Source: Sphingobacterium sp. (lineage in GTDB: Bacteria > Bacteroidota > Bacteroidia > Sphingobacteriales > Sphingobacteriaceae). From it: a stretch of DNA of 64,000 nucleotides. The DNA lies in assembly GCA_031286695.1 (NCBI GenBank), contig JAITTY010000011.1, positions 310,001 to 374,000 on the forward strand, read 5' to 3'. The notes under the pieces were generated by a model. It searched no databases, had not been told where the DNA came from, and worked only from the letters and a program-made list of their open reading frames with translations. Positions within the stretch are counted from its first letter, which is position 1; every line of letters begins with the position of its first letter. Below, piece by piece: positions 1 to 8,525 of the stretch. Both the position numbers and the translations under genes were made by a program.

Positions 1-2
1 GT

Positions 3-353
3 TTAACCTTTGTCGAAGACTTTTGGAGCCAGGCGTCGTTCTTTTTCTTGCAGCCTGCAGAATATGATCTAAACGCAGTGAAGCCTAAATGGTCTGCTGA
101 AAAAACTGCATTTTTTGAAGGTATAAATCAATCATTCGAAGGATTTGATACATGGAACGCTTCTGATTTGGAACCTTTCTTTAAAGATGCCATTCAGGCT
201 TCAGGAATGAAGATGGGCGAGCTGATGATGCCTTTCCGCATCATGCTAGTCGGTGGGAAATTTGGACCAGATGTATTTCAGATTGTTGAATTACTTGGTA
301 AAAACGAGGTAATAGTGCGTGTGAAAAAAGCACTTAAAGAATTCGATGCTTAA
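3..353 (+). CDS. gltX: Glutamate--tRNA ligase, C-terminal part (cut by window start)
   Basis: The frame is open from base 3 and runs to TAA at 351-353, so about 116 C-terminal residues are present and the catalytic domain lies outside the window. The visible segment begins VEDFWSQASFFF, continues through LNAVKPKW, and reads as the helical anticodon-binding domain of class I glutamyl-tRNA synthetase; residues such as MGELMMPFRIMLVGG resemble the 'lm.plR.altG' stretch typical of GltX C-termini. The enzyme charges tRNA-Glu with glutamate in the cytoplasm. A hairpin terminator follows 23 bases after the stop. The identification rests on a partial sequence, but the motif pattern is strong. Confidence 0.85.
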   Translation, partial: LTFVEDFWSQASFFFLQPAEYDLNAVKPKWSAEKTAFFEGINQSFEGFDTWNASDLEPFFKDAIQASGMKMGELMMPFRIMLVGGKFGPDVFQIVELLGKNEVIVRVKKALKEFDA

Positions 354-375
354 ATAGATAAAGTACAAGATACCG

Positions 376-417
376 AAAAGGGGTTGTCTGCATTCATTAG
401 CAAACAGCCCCTTTTTT
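376..417 (+). terminator. Rho-independent terminator after gltX
   Basis: A left arm at 376-390 (AAAAGGGGTTGTCTG) pairs with 401-416 (CAAACAGCCCCTTTTT) across a 10-base loop. It ends in a T run and sits 23 bases downstream of the gltX stop. Confidence 0.8.
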
Positions 418-478
418 CTGAAAAGAGGCTGTTTTATTGATTCGTGTTGTTTTTATTATTTCATCAATGGGCACGCGA

Positions 479-577
479 TACGCGATTTATTAGCCAAAAA
501 GATTCTTCAGTTCATTTTCATGGCTATTGCTGCTCGCGTTCATGGCTATTGCTGCTCGCGGAATTATGAAGTTTGTC
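479..577 (+). repeat. Diverged copy (copy 1) of a dispersed intergenic repeat
   Basis: The stretch 484-538 aligns with the core of the repeats at 10153-10236 and 27510-27593, at roughly 41 of 56 positions with one gap. Shared blocks include TTAGCC/TTGGCC, TCTTCAG/CCTTCAG and CATGGCTATTG/CATTGCTGTTG. After an inserted duplication (539-560) the similarity resumes with ATGAAGTTTG against ATGAAGGTTT in the copy at 27.5 kb. It lies between the convergent gltX and MFS genes. It looks like an old, decayed member of the same family. Confidence 0.55.
517..560. repeat. Perfect 22-bp tandem duplication
   Basis: Bases 517-538 and 539-560 are identical (units start TTCATGGCTATT and end GCTGCTCGCG) and directly adjacent. 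The duplication falls inside the diverged copy of the dispersed repeat and accounts for its extra length relative to the other two copies. Confidence 0.9.
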
Positions 578-600
578 TATAGGCGGTTTAGCGATCTCAT

Positions 601-2178
601 TTACAAGTATGGTATCCGAAGGCGCATGAAAAGTGTTTTGGCTGGACCGAATAAAAAGATTAGTCCGGTTACAAGCATTCCTAATATTCCCAGATAGGTA
701 AATATTTCCATATTACTGATTAGCGACGCTTGCTGACTTAGGTTTCCGGAAAGACTTTTACCTGCAATAAGGCGTGCCAGCTGATCGCCATATAGCCCGA
801 TATATTTCTCTGTTAATGTATTCCAATAATTTATTGTCTGCGGATTGCTTGTATTAAGTGTTTGTTCGAGTTGAATATAATGCTTTTGATTGAGGGCATA
901 ACTGGCATTTTGGATAAGGGCAAATCCGATATTGGTACTCCAAAATCGAACTGTTGTACCCATAAGGCCTGCATTGCCTACATGATGGGACTCAACACCT
1001 GTTAAGATATAAATGACCAATGGTGTGAAAAGCCAGCCTTGTCCGATTCCCTGGATGAACAAAGGGAGACCGATAGTAGCGATTGTCGTATCAGGATAAA
1101 AGGTGGGTACAAATAGAAAACAGGAAGCCGCCAATATCAAAAAGCCAAAACCAAAGATATATTTAGGGGATACATCGCGTAGGAGTAAGAAACCTGAACT
1201 GCCAACACCAAGCATCGTGCCGACGACATTGATGTACTGTACATCAATAATATAATGCCATGGCCATTTCCATACGGTGGCCATCACGGTATATACATTA
1301 TTTAGGCAGCTTCGAATAATGTAAAAGAGAAAGAATAGGATAACTCCGAAGATAACATTTTTGTATCTCAAGATCTCAAAATGAAAAAGGGGTCTTTTTA
1401 CCATGCTTTGTTTAATCATAAAGAGTGCTCCAAAAACAAGAGCAAGGGCAAAATTGATGGTAATATTGGTGTGTTCGAACCAATAGTATTTACGACCATA
1501 AATTAAGACGTAAGCACCGCAGCTTAATGAGATTAATAGAAATAGGCAACTTGCCAGATCTAGTTGATAGAGTGGGAACTTTTTACCCAAGCGATTATTG
1601 TTAATTAACAGCAAAGCTATTGCAATTACAATCAAGTGCCAATAGAGTACTACGTGGATCATATCTTGCCATCCATAATCCATGATACTTTCTTTGAGCA
1701 AAGAGGTCGTTAAGGTTGAACCGGTAAGCATAAAGGTATATAGAAAGAAATAGGCGATGGTCCGGCTCTTGGCATGCTTAATCTGCATCATGAGCAATGG
1801 AAGAAAGCAAGCTCCTTCCAGTACACAGAAAATGCCTTCGACCACGCGCAGAATGCCAATAAGAAATGGATCTCTTGTCAACGATATGCCTAGAAGGATC
1901 AGGATGGAAAGGCTGCAGGTCAAGAGGATATATGTCCTTACCCTGAAAAAAGAAAACAGCCGCTGAAATATAAGTAAAGCAACGACAATGGCACCGTACA
2001 TCAAGGATAGAAAATACTGAATATCTTCGGCCTCGATATCCAGTGCCGAAGCGGTAAATGCTGTATTGGAATGGAAGAGCGACATTAACATGAGATGTGG
2101 GAACATTGCTAATATCATAAGGGGAAGCTTTATCCATTCGGGTATCCAGCTATAGTATAAGGATTTATTAACACTCAT
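601..2178 (-). CDS. MFS multidrug transporter, EmrB/QacA-like
   Basis: This 525-residue protein is hydrophobic along its length, with about 12-14 predicted membrane helices, and fits the drug:H+ antiporter family of the major facilitator superfamily. It begins MSVNKSLYYSWIPEW at an ATG only 5 bases after the stop of the upstream hlyD-like gene, so the two are almost certainly co-transcribed. In EmrAB-type systems the MFS protein moves the drug across the inner membrane and the HlyD-type adaptor carries it across the periplasm to an outer-membrane channel. No TolC-like gene is adjacent. The substrate cannot be deduced, and sequence conservation to true EmrB appears modest. Confidence 0.8.
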   Translation of the reverse strand: MSVNKSLYYSWIPEWIKLPLMILAMFPHLMLMSLFHSNTAFTASALDIEAEDIQYFLSLMYGAIVVALLIFQRLFSFFRVRTYILLTCSLSILILLGISLTRDPFLIGILRVVEGIFCVLEGACFLPLLMMQIKHAKSRTIAYFFLYTFMLTGSTLTTSLLKESIMDYGWQDMIHVVLYWHLIVIAIALLLINNNRLGKKFPLYQLDLASCLFLLISLSCGAYVLIYGRKYYWFEHTNITINFALALVFGALFMIKQSMVKRPLFHFEILRYKNVIFGVILFFLFYIIRSCLNNVYTVMATVWKWPWHYIIDVQYINVVGTMLGVGSSGFLLLRDVSPKYIFGFGFLILAASCFLFVPTFYPDTTIATIGLPLFIQGIGQGWLFTPLVIYILTGVESHHVGNAGLMGTTVRFWSTNIGFALIQNASYALNQKHYIQLEQTLNTSNPQTINYWNTLTEKYIGLYGDQLARLIAGKSLSGNLSQQASLISNMEIFTYLGILGMLVTGLIFLFGPAKTLFMRLRIPYL

Positions 2179-2183
2179 GATGA

Positions 2184-3233
2184 TTAGGATTGATGGGGAG
2201 CATGGATGACGACATTCATACCAGCACGTAATTTCTTAAGATCTTGTTTTGGATCAAATACAATTTTAATCGGAATCCGTTGTTCAATCTTAACGAAATT
2301 TCCGGTTGCATTGTCTTGAGGTATCACTGCAAATTTGGAACCTGATGCTGGGGAAAAAGAATGGATCTTTCCTTTAAAACTAAGTTTGGGAAAGGCATCG
2401 ACCTGTATAGTGACTATAGTGCCCTCTGCAAGATCTTCAAGCTGAGTTTCTCTAAAATTTGCGTTGATCCATTTCTCTTCGCTAATGACATTGGCTAGCG
2501 TCTGGCCTTCCTTTACAAATTGTCCTGGTTGGATAGATCGTTTGCCAACAAAGCCATCGTAGGGAGCGGTTACTACGGTATAGGAGAGAAAAAGCTGTGC
2601 ATTTATTTTTGCTGCCTTTTTGATGTCGATATTAGCTCTTGCCGGTAACTCACTTGCTTTTTCTTTGCTGGTGTTCAGTTGAGCTGAATTATATTCTTCG
2701 GTTATGGTGTGCAATTGTGCCAATGCTATATCATATGCTGCTTTGGCATTATCGTACTGTTGTTTGGTCGAAGCCTCAGCTTCAAATAAATTCTTGAACC
2801 GATTGTAATCCTGTTGGGTCTGCCATACACTTACTTTTGCAGCTTCTAATCTTGCTTTTTGAACCGAAATGCTATTGGCAGTTGCATTTGCCGTTTTACT
2901 AATCACCTCGGCATTTCTCTCACTGCTTTGGAGTTCGGCATTAGCCATATCCACTTTGGTTTGATACTCGCTCGCATCGATAATAAGCAGCGTGTCGCCT
3001 CGATGAACATATTGATTTTCTTCAAATCGTACCTCTTTAATAAAACCGGAAATCCTACTGGCGACAGGAGTCACATATTGATCAATTTGCGCATCATTTG
3101 TCGTTACATATTGATTGGTAAAAATGAGGTGTCTGACTAAGACTCCGATACCGATTAATAATAGTAGGCTGGCGAATATGACGAGCACTTTGTTAAATCC
3201 TTTTGTTTTTTCTCTTTTATCTTCTTTATTCAT
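2184..3233 (-). CDS. HlyD/EmrA-family periplasmic adaptor protein
   Basis: The protein has 349 residues. A single N-terminal membrane anchor (about residues 15-37) is followed by a biotinyl-lipoyl-like half motif (VTPVASRISGFIKEVRFEEN), a long helical hairpin rich in Ala, Gln and Glu (about residues 95-205), the second lipoyl half (APYDGFVGKRSIQPGQFVKEG) and a beta-barrel domain ending near AGMNVVIHA. This is the standard order for membrane-fusion proteins of EmrA type. It is the first gene of the pair with the MFS transporter and is transcribed divergently from the AraC regulator. The start at MNKEDKREK is a well-placed ATG with the anchor just behind it. Confidence 0.88.
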   Translation of the reverse strand: MNKEDKREKTKGFNKVLVIFASLLLLIGIGVLVRHLIFTNQYVTTNDAQIDQYVTPVASRISGFIKEVRFEENQYVHRGDTLLIIDASEYQTKVDMANAELQSSERNAEVISKTANATANSISVQKARLEAAKVSVWQTQQDYNRFKNLFEAEASTKQQYDNAKAAYDIALAQLHTITEEYNSAQLNTSKEKASELPARANIDIKKAAKINAQLFLSYTVVTAPYDGFVGKRSIQPGQFVKEGQTLANVISEEKWINANFRETQLEDLAEGTIVTIQVDAFPKLSFKGKIHSFSPASGSKFAVIPQDNATGNFVKIEQRIPIKIVFDPKQDLKKLRAGMNVVIHAPHQS

Positions 3234-3462
3234 TATTGTTTAATTGCACGTTTTTCAATTATTTACTTTGTCTGCTTACTAAATGTGCCAAGAGTGGTAG
3301 ACATGCACTTTACAATTATCTAAGCTTTCAGCTCAAAAAGTGTCCGGAACCATATCCTCGTTCTGCTTATGATCTGCATGAAATAGCATCTTTCATTTTA
3401 CGTAAACTGGATTGCTCGGAGTACCAACAAACTTCGTCTGGGCGCTTGGGAGTAAGGCTGCA

Positions 3463-3470
3463 CAAAGATA
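3463..3470 (-). promoter_or_regulatory. Possible -7 box for the hlyD-MFS operon
   Basis: Read on the minus strand the bases are TATCTTTG, matching the Bacteroidota TAnnTTTG -7 element. It would give a 5' leader of more than 200 bases for the efflux operon. No good -33 TTTG is visible, so this is tentative. The 324-base gap 3234-3557 also holds the start region of the AraC gene, and no clear operator was seen in it. Confidence 0.35.
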
Positions 3471-3557
3471 CTGTAGGATAGAAATGTTTTGTTTTGTATA
3501 GTCGGACGGATATTTGTTCATTTGCGCCATATTGTATAAAAAGTGTAATTTTAGATT

Positions 3558-4367
3558 ATGGAAGAGGGTAAGCTTGCAGCCATTGATGCTGAACAATATG
3601 ATTTTTACGTAGATCATATGTATGTCGATCGTATTGATTCTCGTGAGTATACACATAAAAAGGCGCGCCTGCTTTATGCTGACGGTGGTATTATTCATGT
3701 ATTTACAGCAACAAAGCACTGGTATTTGCCAGCAAGATTTTTTATGTGGATTCCGGCAAATACAACTTATCATCTGGAAAGCACAAGTTCTCGTATCCCG
3801 TTGTACAGTTTTTATTTTAAGGAAAGACAGGGTATGCCGTCCGTGCTGTCAGCGCCGAATATATTTCTAAGCAATGATCTGATGCGTGAAATGTTTTTAT
3901 TTGCTCAGGATTGGAACGGAGGGATCAGCAAAACGGCTGAATATTCAAAATACTGTCTCTTGCGTGCGATGATGGCTATTATTCCAGATACGAGTCCACC
4001 AATAGATGCTTTCCCTATGCAGCATCCTTATCCTAAGAGTGAAAAACTCAGAAGTGTGGCTAGATATCTAAACAGTAACATCGATCAGGCCTTTACCATT
4101 GAACAGATTGCGGCGCGCTTTGGAATGAGTAGCCGCTCGTTGTCCAGACTTTTCAAAGAAGATATGGGTATCAGTTATATTCGATTTTTAAGAGCCATAC
4201 GAATTGCGAAAGCCTTGGAGCTGATGTCCGAAAATAAGTATTCCATCCTCGAAATCGCTATGCACGTAGGGTACAATGAGCTCTCTTCTTTTAGCAATAT
4301 TTTTACACGCGTAACGGGTATCCGTCCATCGATATATATGGCGAAGATTAATGAATATAAACAGTAA
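3558..4367 (+). CDS. AraC-family transcriptional regulator
   Basis: The protein has 269 residues. The N-terminal half (about 1-150) is a probable cupin-like sensing domain with the characteristic FFMWIPANTTYHLES stretch. The C-terminal part (about 164-269) contains the two helix-turn-helix units of AraC/XylS proteins: FTIEQIAARFGMSSRSLSRLFKE and YSILEIAMHVGYNELSSFSNIF, ending in the typical TGIRPSIY. It is transcribed away from the HlyD/MFS efflux pair and is its obvious candidate regulator, though that link is inferred from position only. Its end lies 9 bases from the end of the convergent SNF2 gene, with no terminator hairpin between them. Confidence 0.9.
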   Translation: MEEGKLAAIDAEQYDFYVDHMYVDRIDSREYTHKKARLLYADGGIIHVFTATKHWYLPARFFMWIPANTTYHLESTSSRIPLYSFYFKERQGMPSVLSAPNIFLSNDLMREMFLFAQDWNGGISKTAEYSKYCLLRAMMAIIPDTSPPIDAFPMQHPYPKSEKLRSVARYLNSNIDQAFTIEQIAARFGMSSRSLSRLFKEDMGISYIRFLRAIRIAKALELMSENKYSILEIAMHVGYNELSSFSNIFTRVTGIRPSIYMAKINEYKQ

Positions 4368-4376
4368 CGTTTTGAT

Positions 4377-7262
4377 TTAGGCCAAAAGTTCCTGCAGATC
4401 TTCCTGAGATAGCGACTTGATAAAGCTTTCTTCTGTGGTAATCAGGCTTTGTGCAATTGATTTCTTTTTATTCTGTAAAGCTAATATCTTTTCTTCGACG
4501 GTATCTTTACTGATAAATTTATAGATAAACACATTGCGCGTTTGACCGATGCGATGCGAGCGGTCGACAGCCTGTTGTTCCACTGCAGGATTCCACCACG
4601 GATCCAGAATAAAGACATAGTCTGCTTCAATCAGATTGAGTCCCACACCACCTGCTTTTATTGATATGAGGAACAGCTTGGTGTCATTATTTTTACGGAA
4701 TTGACTGACGGCTTCATCCCGGTTCTTTGTGCCGCCATCCAGGTAGGCATAATTAGTCCCTTTATTATCAAAATACTGACGGAAGATATTGAGCTGCTTT
4801 ACGAACTGGGAGAAAATCAGTACTTTGTTGCCTCTTCGCATAACCATTTCGAGCGTTTCAATGACCGCTTCGAACTTACCTGAATCGCCCATGAATTTCT
4901 CATCGACCATTTTAGGGTGGTTGGCTAATTGTCGGAGTTTAGTCAATCCCTGTAATAGTGCAATTTGGGTAGATTTTGGCTTGTTATCCAATTGGCCATC
5001 TAGGATTGCATTGCGGTATTCAGATTTGACTTTTTCGTAAAGTTCGGATTGCTTTTCCGTCATTTCACAGTAGAGCACTTGTTCCGTCTTTGGTGGTAAT
5101 TCCGTTGCCACCTGATCTTTTGTACGTCTTAATATAAATGGTTTGACAATCGCTTGAAGGCGCTGTGCTTTTTCTTCGTCTTTTTTCTTTTCTATGGGCT
5201 GCACAAACTCTTTCTGGAAATAGGTGTAGCTGCTCAGTAGGCCTGGGTTGGTGAAGTGCATCTGTGCCCAAAGGTCCGAAACGGAATTTTCAACGGGGGT
5301 TCCGCTTAAGGCTAACTTGTTTTTACTTTTTAAGCTTTTGATCGCTTTAAACGATTTGGATGTCGGATTTTTGATATTCTGGCTTTCATCCAGGATGATG
5401 TAATTAAAATAAAAACCACTTAAGGTCTCTTCGTCAATACGGGCAATCCCATAGGTGGTAATGACCAAATCATATTTAGCGAAAAGTGAAGCGTCTTTAA
5501 TGCGGTTATTACCCGTATGAAGGTGAATATTGAGCTGTGGCGCAAATTGTTGTGCTTCTTTCTGCCAGTTATATACGAGAGATGTTGGCAGGACCAAAAG
5601 TGATGTGCGTATATCCTGTTCGTCTTGGAGCTGTTCTTTTTGCTGTTGTAATAGTGCTAATGTCTGTATGGTTTTACCCAATCCCATGTCATCAGCAAGA
5701 CAGCCACCAAATTTATACTGCTTCAAAAAATTAAACCAATTGTATCCTGCCTTTTGGTATGGGCGAAGATTTCCCTTGAAATGTTTTGGTTCGGGAATAT
5801 CAGCAATCTCTTCAAAGTTGGCCAAATTCTGTAGTTTTCGTGTAAATACCAACTGTGTATGCTCACTAATTTCAAAGAGCAGGCCGATATGTACTTTATT
5901 GAGTTTAAGCTCATGCCGATCTGTAGAAAATTGGAAGAGATGATTGTACTGTGCAAACCATTCTTCCGGAATCATGGCAATTTCGCCATTCGGCAAGGTA
6001 AATTCTTTAATGTTATTAAGAATATGGTTACGCAGCTGAATAAATGGAATCTCATAAGGGCCAAATTTTGCGATTGCACTGATATCAAACCAATCATTAT
6101 CTTCATCAATGGAAATATCCAGGGAGGTGTGCCCTATGAAAAAGCGCTTTTCTTCACTGTTTTGTACAATTTGGAATCCAAGTGTATCAAGCTCTTCCTG
6201 ATGGTTGTTCATCCAATCAAATACGGAAAGCCGTTTTCCAGTATAGACAGCAGGCGTTAGTAAACCTAACTGGGGGTCAACATCCTGTAATCCCAATTTT
6301 TTTAAGCTGTCATGTTGCTGTTCTTCCCATTGCAGGGATCGTTTGACGCGGTGGAAGATATAATGATCATCTTCTTTATTATATTCCATGCGTACGGTAA
6401 CTTTGTTTTCAGCCCCTGCTGTAAAAGTATGTGGGCCATACTTGAATTGTAGCTGCAATTGCGAAGCTCCATCTTCCACATAGATCAGATGCAGGAGTGG
6501 AATTGCCTGATGCTGGTGAGTTTGAATCTCAAATCCCTCCGCATAGACGTGATAGCGCTCAATCAGTCCGCATACAAAGGTCTCGAAATATTTTTTTTCA
6601 GTGCTTCTGCCGACAGAAATATAGCGTTTATTCAGGAATGGGCTAAGCTTTTTCCCTTCAAGTACCTGATCGAAATAATAGAGGGTATTGTTTAAAAGTA
6701 ACCATGCCTGTACATTGGTCAGGACAATCGCATTTTTGAACATAAACTCCAGACGCTGGTTCTCGTATTTGATGGTGGGGAAATAACGTGTTTCTTCTTC
6801 GTTCCGCCGGAAGTGAAATAAGATTGATGCTGCAGATGTTGCTAGTTTAATTTCCTGATCTGCCGGATATCCATCTTTGCTCATCATGAAAAGCGGTTTA
6901 TCACCAACAGCTTCAAAAAATTGAATCATTTTTTCATCAATCTTGGGACGAAGAAGCTCATGAAGTTTTTTATCGAAAACTTTGGAAAAGAAATCTACAG
7001 GTCTAATCGCTTTTTTATAGTATTTTTTGATGAGATGTGTTTGTTCGATTTCATCAAGCAATCGAATGAGTCTGTAATCTACTTCATCCAATTCAGCAGC
7101 GTAGGCATCCACAGTATTGCTAAATATGCGTTGATATCGTAGTGAGTAACTCCCATTGGGATTGAGTTTGACCATGTGTGGCTCAATGAGATAGCCAAGA
7201 TAGGGGTGCTCACATATAGAATAAACGATTTTATAGACTGGAAATGACTTTGACTGTTGCAT
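4377..7262 (-). CDS. SNF2-family DEAD/DEAH-box helicase
   Basis: The protein has 961 residues. The first ~480 residues form the poorly characterised N-terminal extension common in bacterial SNF2 proteins. The SNF2 ATPase core follows, with Walker A DDMGLGKT near residue 529, the DExH-like box LDESQ near 625, SGTPVENSVSDLW, and the C-terminal helicase lobe with SIKAGGVGLNL and QAVDRSHRIGQ near residue 900. It is predicted to be an ATP-driven DNA translocase that remodels protein-DNA or transcription complexes; its client is unknown. Bacterial homologues include HepA/RapA-like and HelZ-like enzymes. No defence genes are adjacent, so an anti-phage role is not suggested by context. Confidence 0.9.
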   Translation of the reverse strand: MQQSKSFPVYKIVYSICEHPYLGYLIEPHMVKLNPNGSYSLRYQRIFSNTVDAYAAELDEVDYRLIRLLDEIEQTHLIKKYYKKAIRPVDFFSKVFDKKLHELLRPKIDEKMIQFFEAVGDKPLFMMSKDGYPADQEIKLATSAASILFHFRRNEEETRYFPTIKYENQRLEFMFKNAIVLTNVQAWLLLNNTLYYFDQVLEGKKLSPFLNKRYISVGRSTEKKYFETFVCGLIERYHVYAEGFEIQTHQHQAIPLLHLIYVEDGASQLQLQFKYGPHTFTAGAENKVTVRMEYNKEDDHYIFHRVKRSLQWEEQQHDSLKKLGLQDVDPQLGLLTPAVYTGKRLSVFDWMNNHQEELDTLGFQIVQNSEEKRFFIGHTSLDISIDEDNDWFDISAIAKFGPYEIPFIQLRNHILNNIKEFTLPNGEIAMIPEEWFAQYNHLFQFSTDRHELKLNKVHIGLLFEISEHTQLVFTRKLQNLANFEEIADIPEPKHFKGNLRPYQKAGYNWFNFLKQYKFGGCLADDMGLGKTIQTLALLQQQKEQLQDEQDIRTSLLVLPTSLVYNWQKEAQQFAPQLNIHLHTGNNRIKDASLFAKYDLVITTYGIARIDEETLSGFYFNYIILDESQNIKNPTSKSFKAIKSLKSKNKLALSGTPVENSVSDLWAQMHFTNPGLLSSYTYFQKEFVQPIEKKKDEEKAQRLQAIVKPFILRRTKDQVATELPPKTEQVLYCEMTEKQSELYEKVKSEYRNAILDGQLDNKPKSTQIALLQGLTKLRQLANHPKMVDEKFMGDSGKFEAVIETLEMVMRRGNKVLIFSQFVKQLNIFRQYFDNKGTNYAYLDGGTKNRDEAVSQFRKNNDTKLFLISIKAGGVGLNLIEADYVFILDPWWNPAVEQQAVDRSHRIGQTRNVFIYKFISKDTVEEKILALQNKKKSIAQSLITTEESFIKSLSQEDLQELLA

Positions 7263-7515
7263 TAAAAATAGCGGACCTTATAAATAAAGGTATCTAATAT
7301 ACAATAAAATATACCATTAATCGCAATTTGTGCGTTGAAATTTAAAAAATCGATTCTTAGGGGCTACTTAGCTAAGGTCTAATACTAGTCTTCATTTTGA
7401 GGCAGTTCACAGGTATCGTTAAATACCAAAGACAGTAGTTCCCATTTGAAGGCTTGATTCGCTTGGATTGAAGATCGTAGCCGCGATTAGTTTTGTTCGC
7501 TATTGGGATGAAAAC

Positions 7516-8295
7516 TTAATAGTTCCCTTCGAAGACAAATTGTGCCGGTCCTTCTAAGAAAACCTCTGTGAAATGATGACCTTTCTTATGGAAGGAGATA
7601 TAAAGCTGTCCGCCTAATACGCGGATAGGAATATGAATATCACCTTCTAAATTTTGCTGCAAGGCAACGGCCATGGCCGCTGCAGTTGCTCCAGTGCCGC
7701 AGGCATAGGTTTCATCTTCAACACCGCGCTCAAATGTGCGGAGGAAATAACCTTCTCCTTCGGCTTCAATGAAATTCACATTGATGCCTTCTTTTCTATA
7801 AGTAGTGTTATTGCGAATGGCGTAGCCATCTTGAAAGACATTTTTATCCACAAGATTTTTAACAAATTCAACATAATGTGGAGAACCCGTTTGTAACAGA
7901 TAGGCTTCTCCATCACGGGCAAAATCTTGCACATCGATCATTTGGAGATTGACAAGATCTGCCGATAAAGACGCGTAATGTACACCGTCTACTGCCAAAA
8001 AGACAGTTTTGTCAGTAATAATACCCAAGTCGCGTGCAAAAGCGACGATGCAACGGCCCCCATTGCCACACATACTACCTTTTCTGCCGTCGGCATTATA
8101 ATAAATCATCTCAAAATCGTAATTTTCTCTGGTTTGTAGAAGCATTAAACCATCGGCACCAATTCCAAACCGGCGGTCACACAGCTTTTCTACCAATGCT
8201 TCATTTGCGCGGTCAAATGAGTTGTCGCGGTTGTCTACTAAAATGAAGTCATTGCCTGCTCCCTGATATTTTGAAAATCTTACTTGTGGTGCCAT
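7516..8295 (-). CDS. dapF: Diaminopimelate epimerase
   Basis: The enzyme converts LL- to meso-diaminopimelate for lysine and peptidoglycan synthesis. The two catalytic cysteines are visible: Cys76 in MCGNGGRC and Cys199 in ACGTGATAAA. The product is 259 residues, slightly short but normal. An in-frame TTG at 8316 would add 7 residues (MLLQINV), but it lies inside the predicted -7 promoter element, so the ATG at 8295 (MAPQVRFSKYQGAGNDF) is preferred. The gene stands alone, with the divergent htrA-like gene upstream. Confidence 0.95.
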   Translation of the reverse strand: MAPQVRFSKYQGAGNDFILVDNRDNSFDRANEALVEKLCDRRFGIGADGLMLLQTRENYDFEMIYYNADGRKGSMCGNGGRCIVAFARDLGIITDKTVFLAVDGVHYASLSADLVNLQMIDVQDFARDGEAYLLQTGSPHYVEFVKNLVDKNVFQDGYAIRNNTTYRKEGINVNFIEAEGEGYFLRTFERGVEDETYACGTGATAAAMAVALQQNLEGDIHIPIRVLGGQLYISFHKKGHHFTEVFLEGPAQFVFEGNY

Positions 8296-8313
8296 TACGT
8301 TGATTTGTAGTAA

Positions 8314-8321
8314 CAAAAATA
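8314..8321 (-). promoter_or_regulatory. -7 promoter element of dapF
   Basis: The minus strand reads TATTTTTG, matching TAnnTTTG. The transcript would start about 12 bases before the ATG at 8295, which decides against the upstream TTG start that overlaps this element. Confidence 0.55.
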
Positions 8322-8436
8322 CGTTTTTTTGTTACAAAAAAACGGAGAAAAGTTAAGATTTGTTAAAATGATTGCATTTGTCTAGTAATTAACATTTTTT
8401 AACGTGTCGGATTTTCCGAAGGCCTCGAAATGGTAT

Positions 8437-8444
8437 TACATTTG
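8437..8444 (+). promoter_or_regulatory. -7 promoter element of the htrA-like gene
   Basis: TACATTTG matches TAnnTTTG about 80 bases ahead of the ATG at 8526. The -33 element is weak. Confidence 0.45.
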
Positions 8445-8525
8445 AACATATCCGAATAAAATCGGTAATTTTAAGAGCAAAAGTTATCAGCTTATATTAA
8501 GACATTTTAAAATAAAAATAAGTTT

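Noticed and set aside
1778..2137. Long open frame overlapping the MFS gene in another frame on the same strand
   Set aside because: The MFS frame is longer, hydrophobic in the expected pattern and operon-linked; the overlapping frame has no family features.
4377..7262. SNF2 helicase as part of an anti-phage defence system
   Set aside because: No methyltransferase, nuclease, phospholipase or other defence-type partner is adjacent; neighbours are an AraC regulator and dapF.
7371..7380. CTTAGCTAAG-type palindrome similar to the TTAGCTAA core of the 42.26 kb inverted repeat
   Set aside because: A single 8-10-bp AT-rich palindrome downstream of dapF, with no promoter nearby; likely coincidence without more copies.
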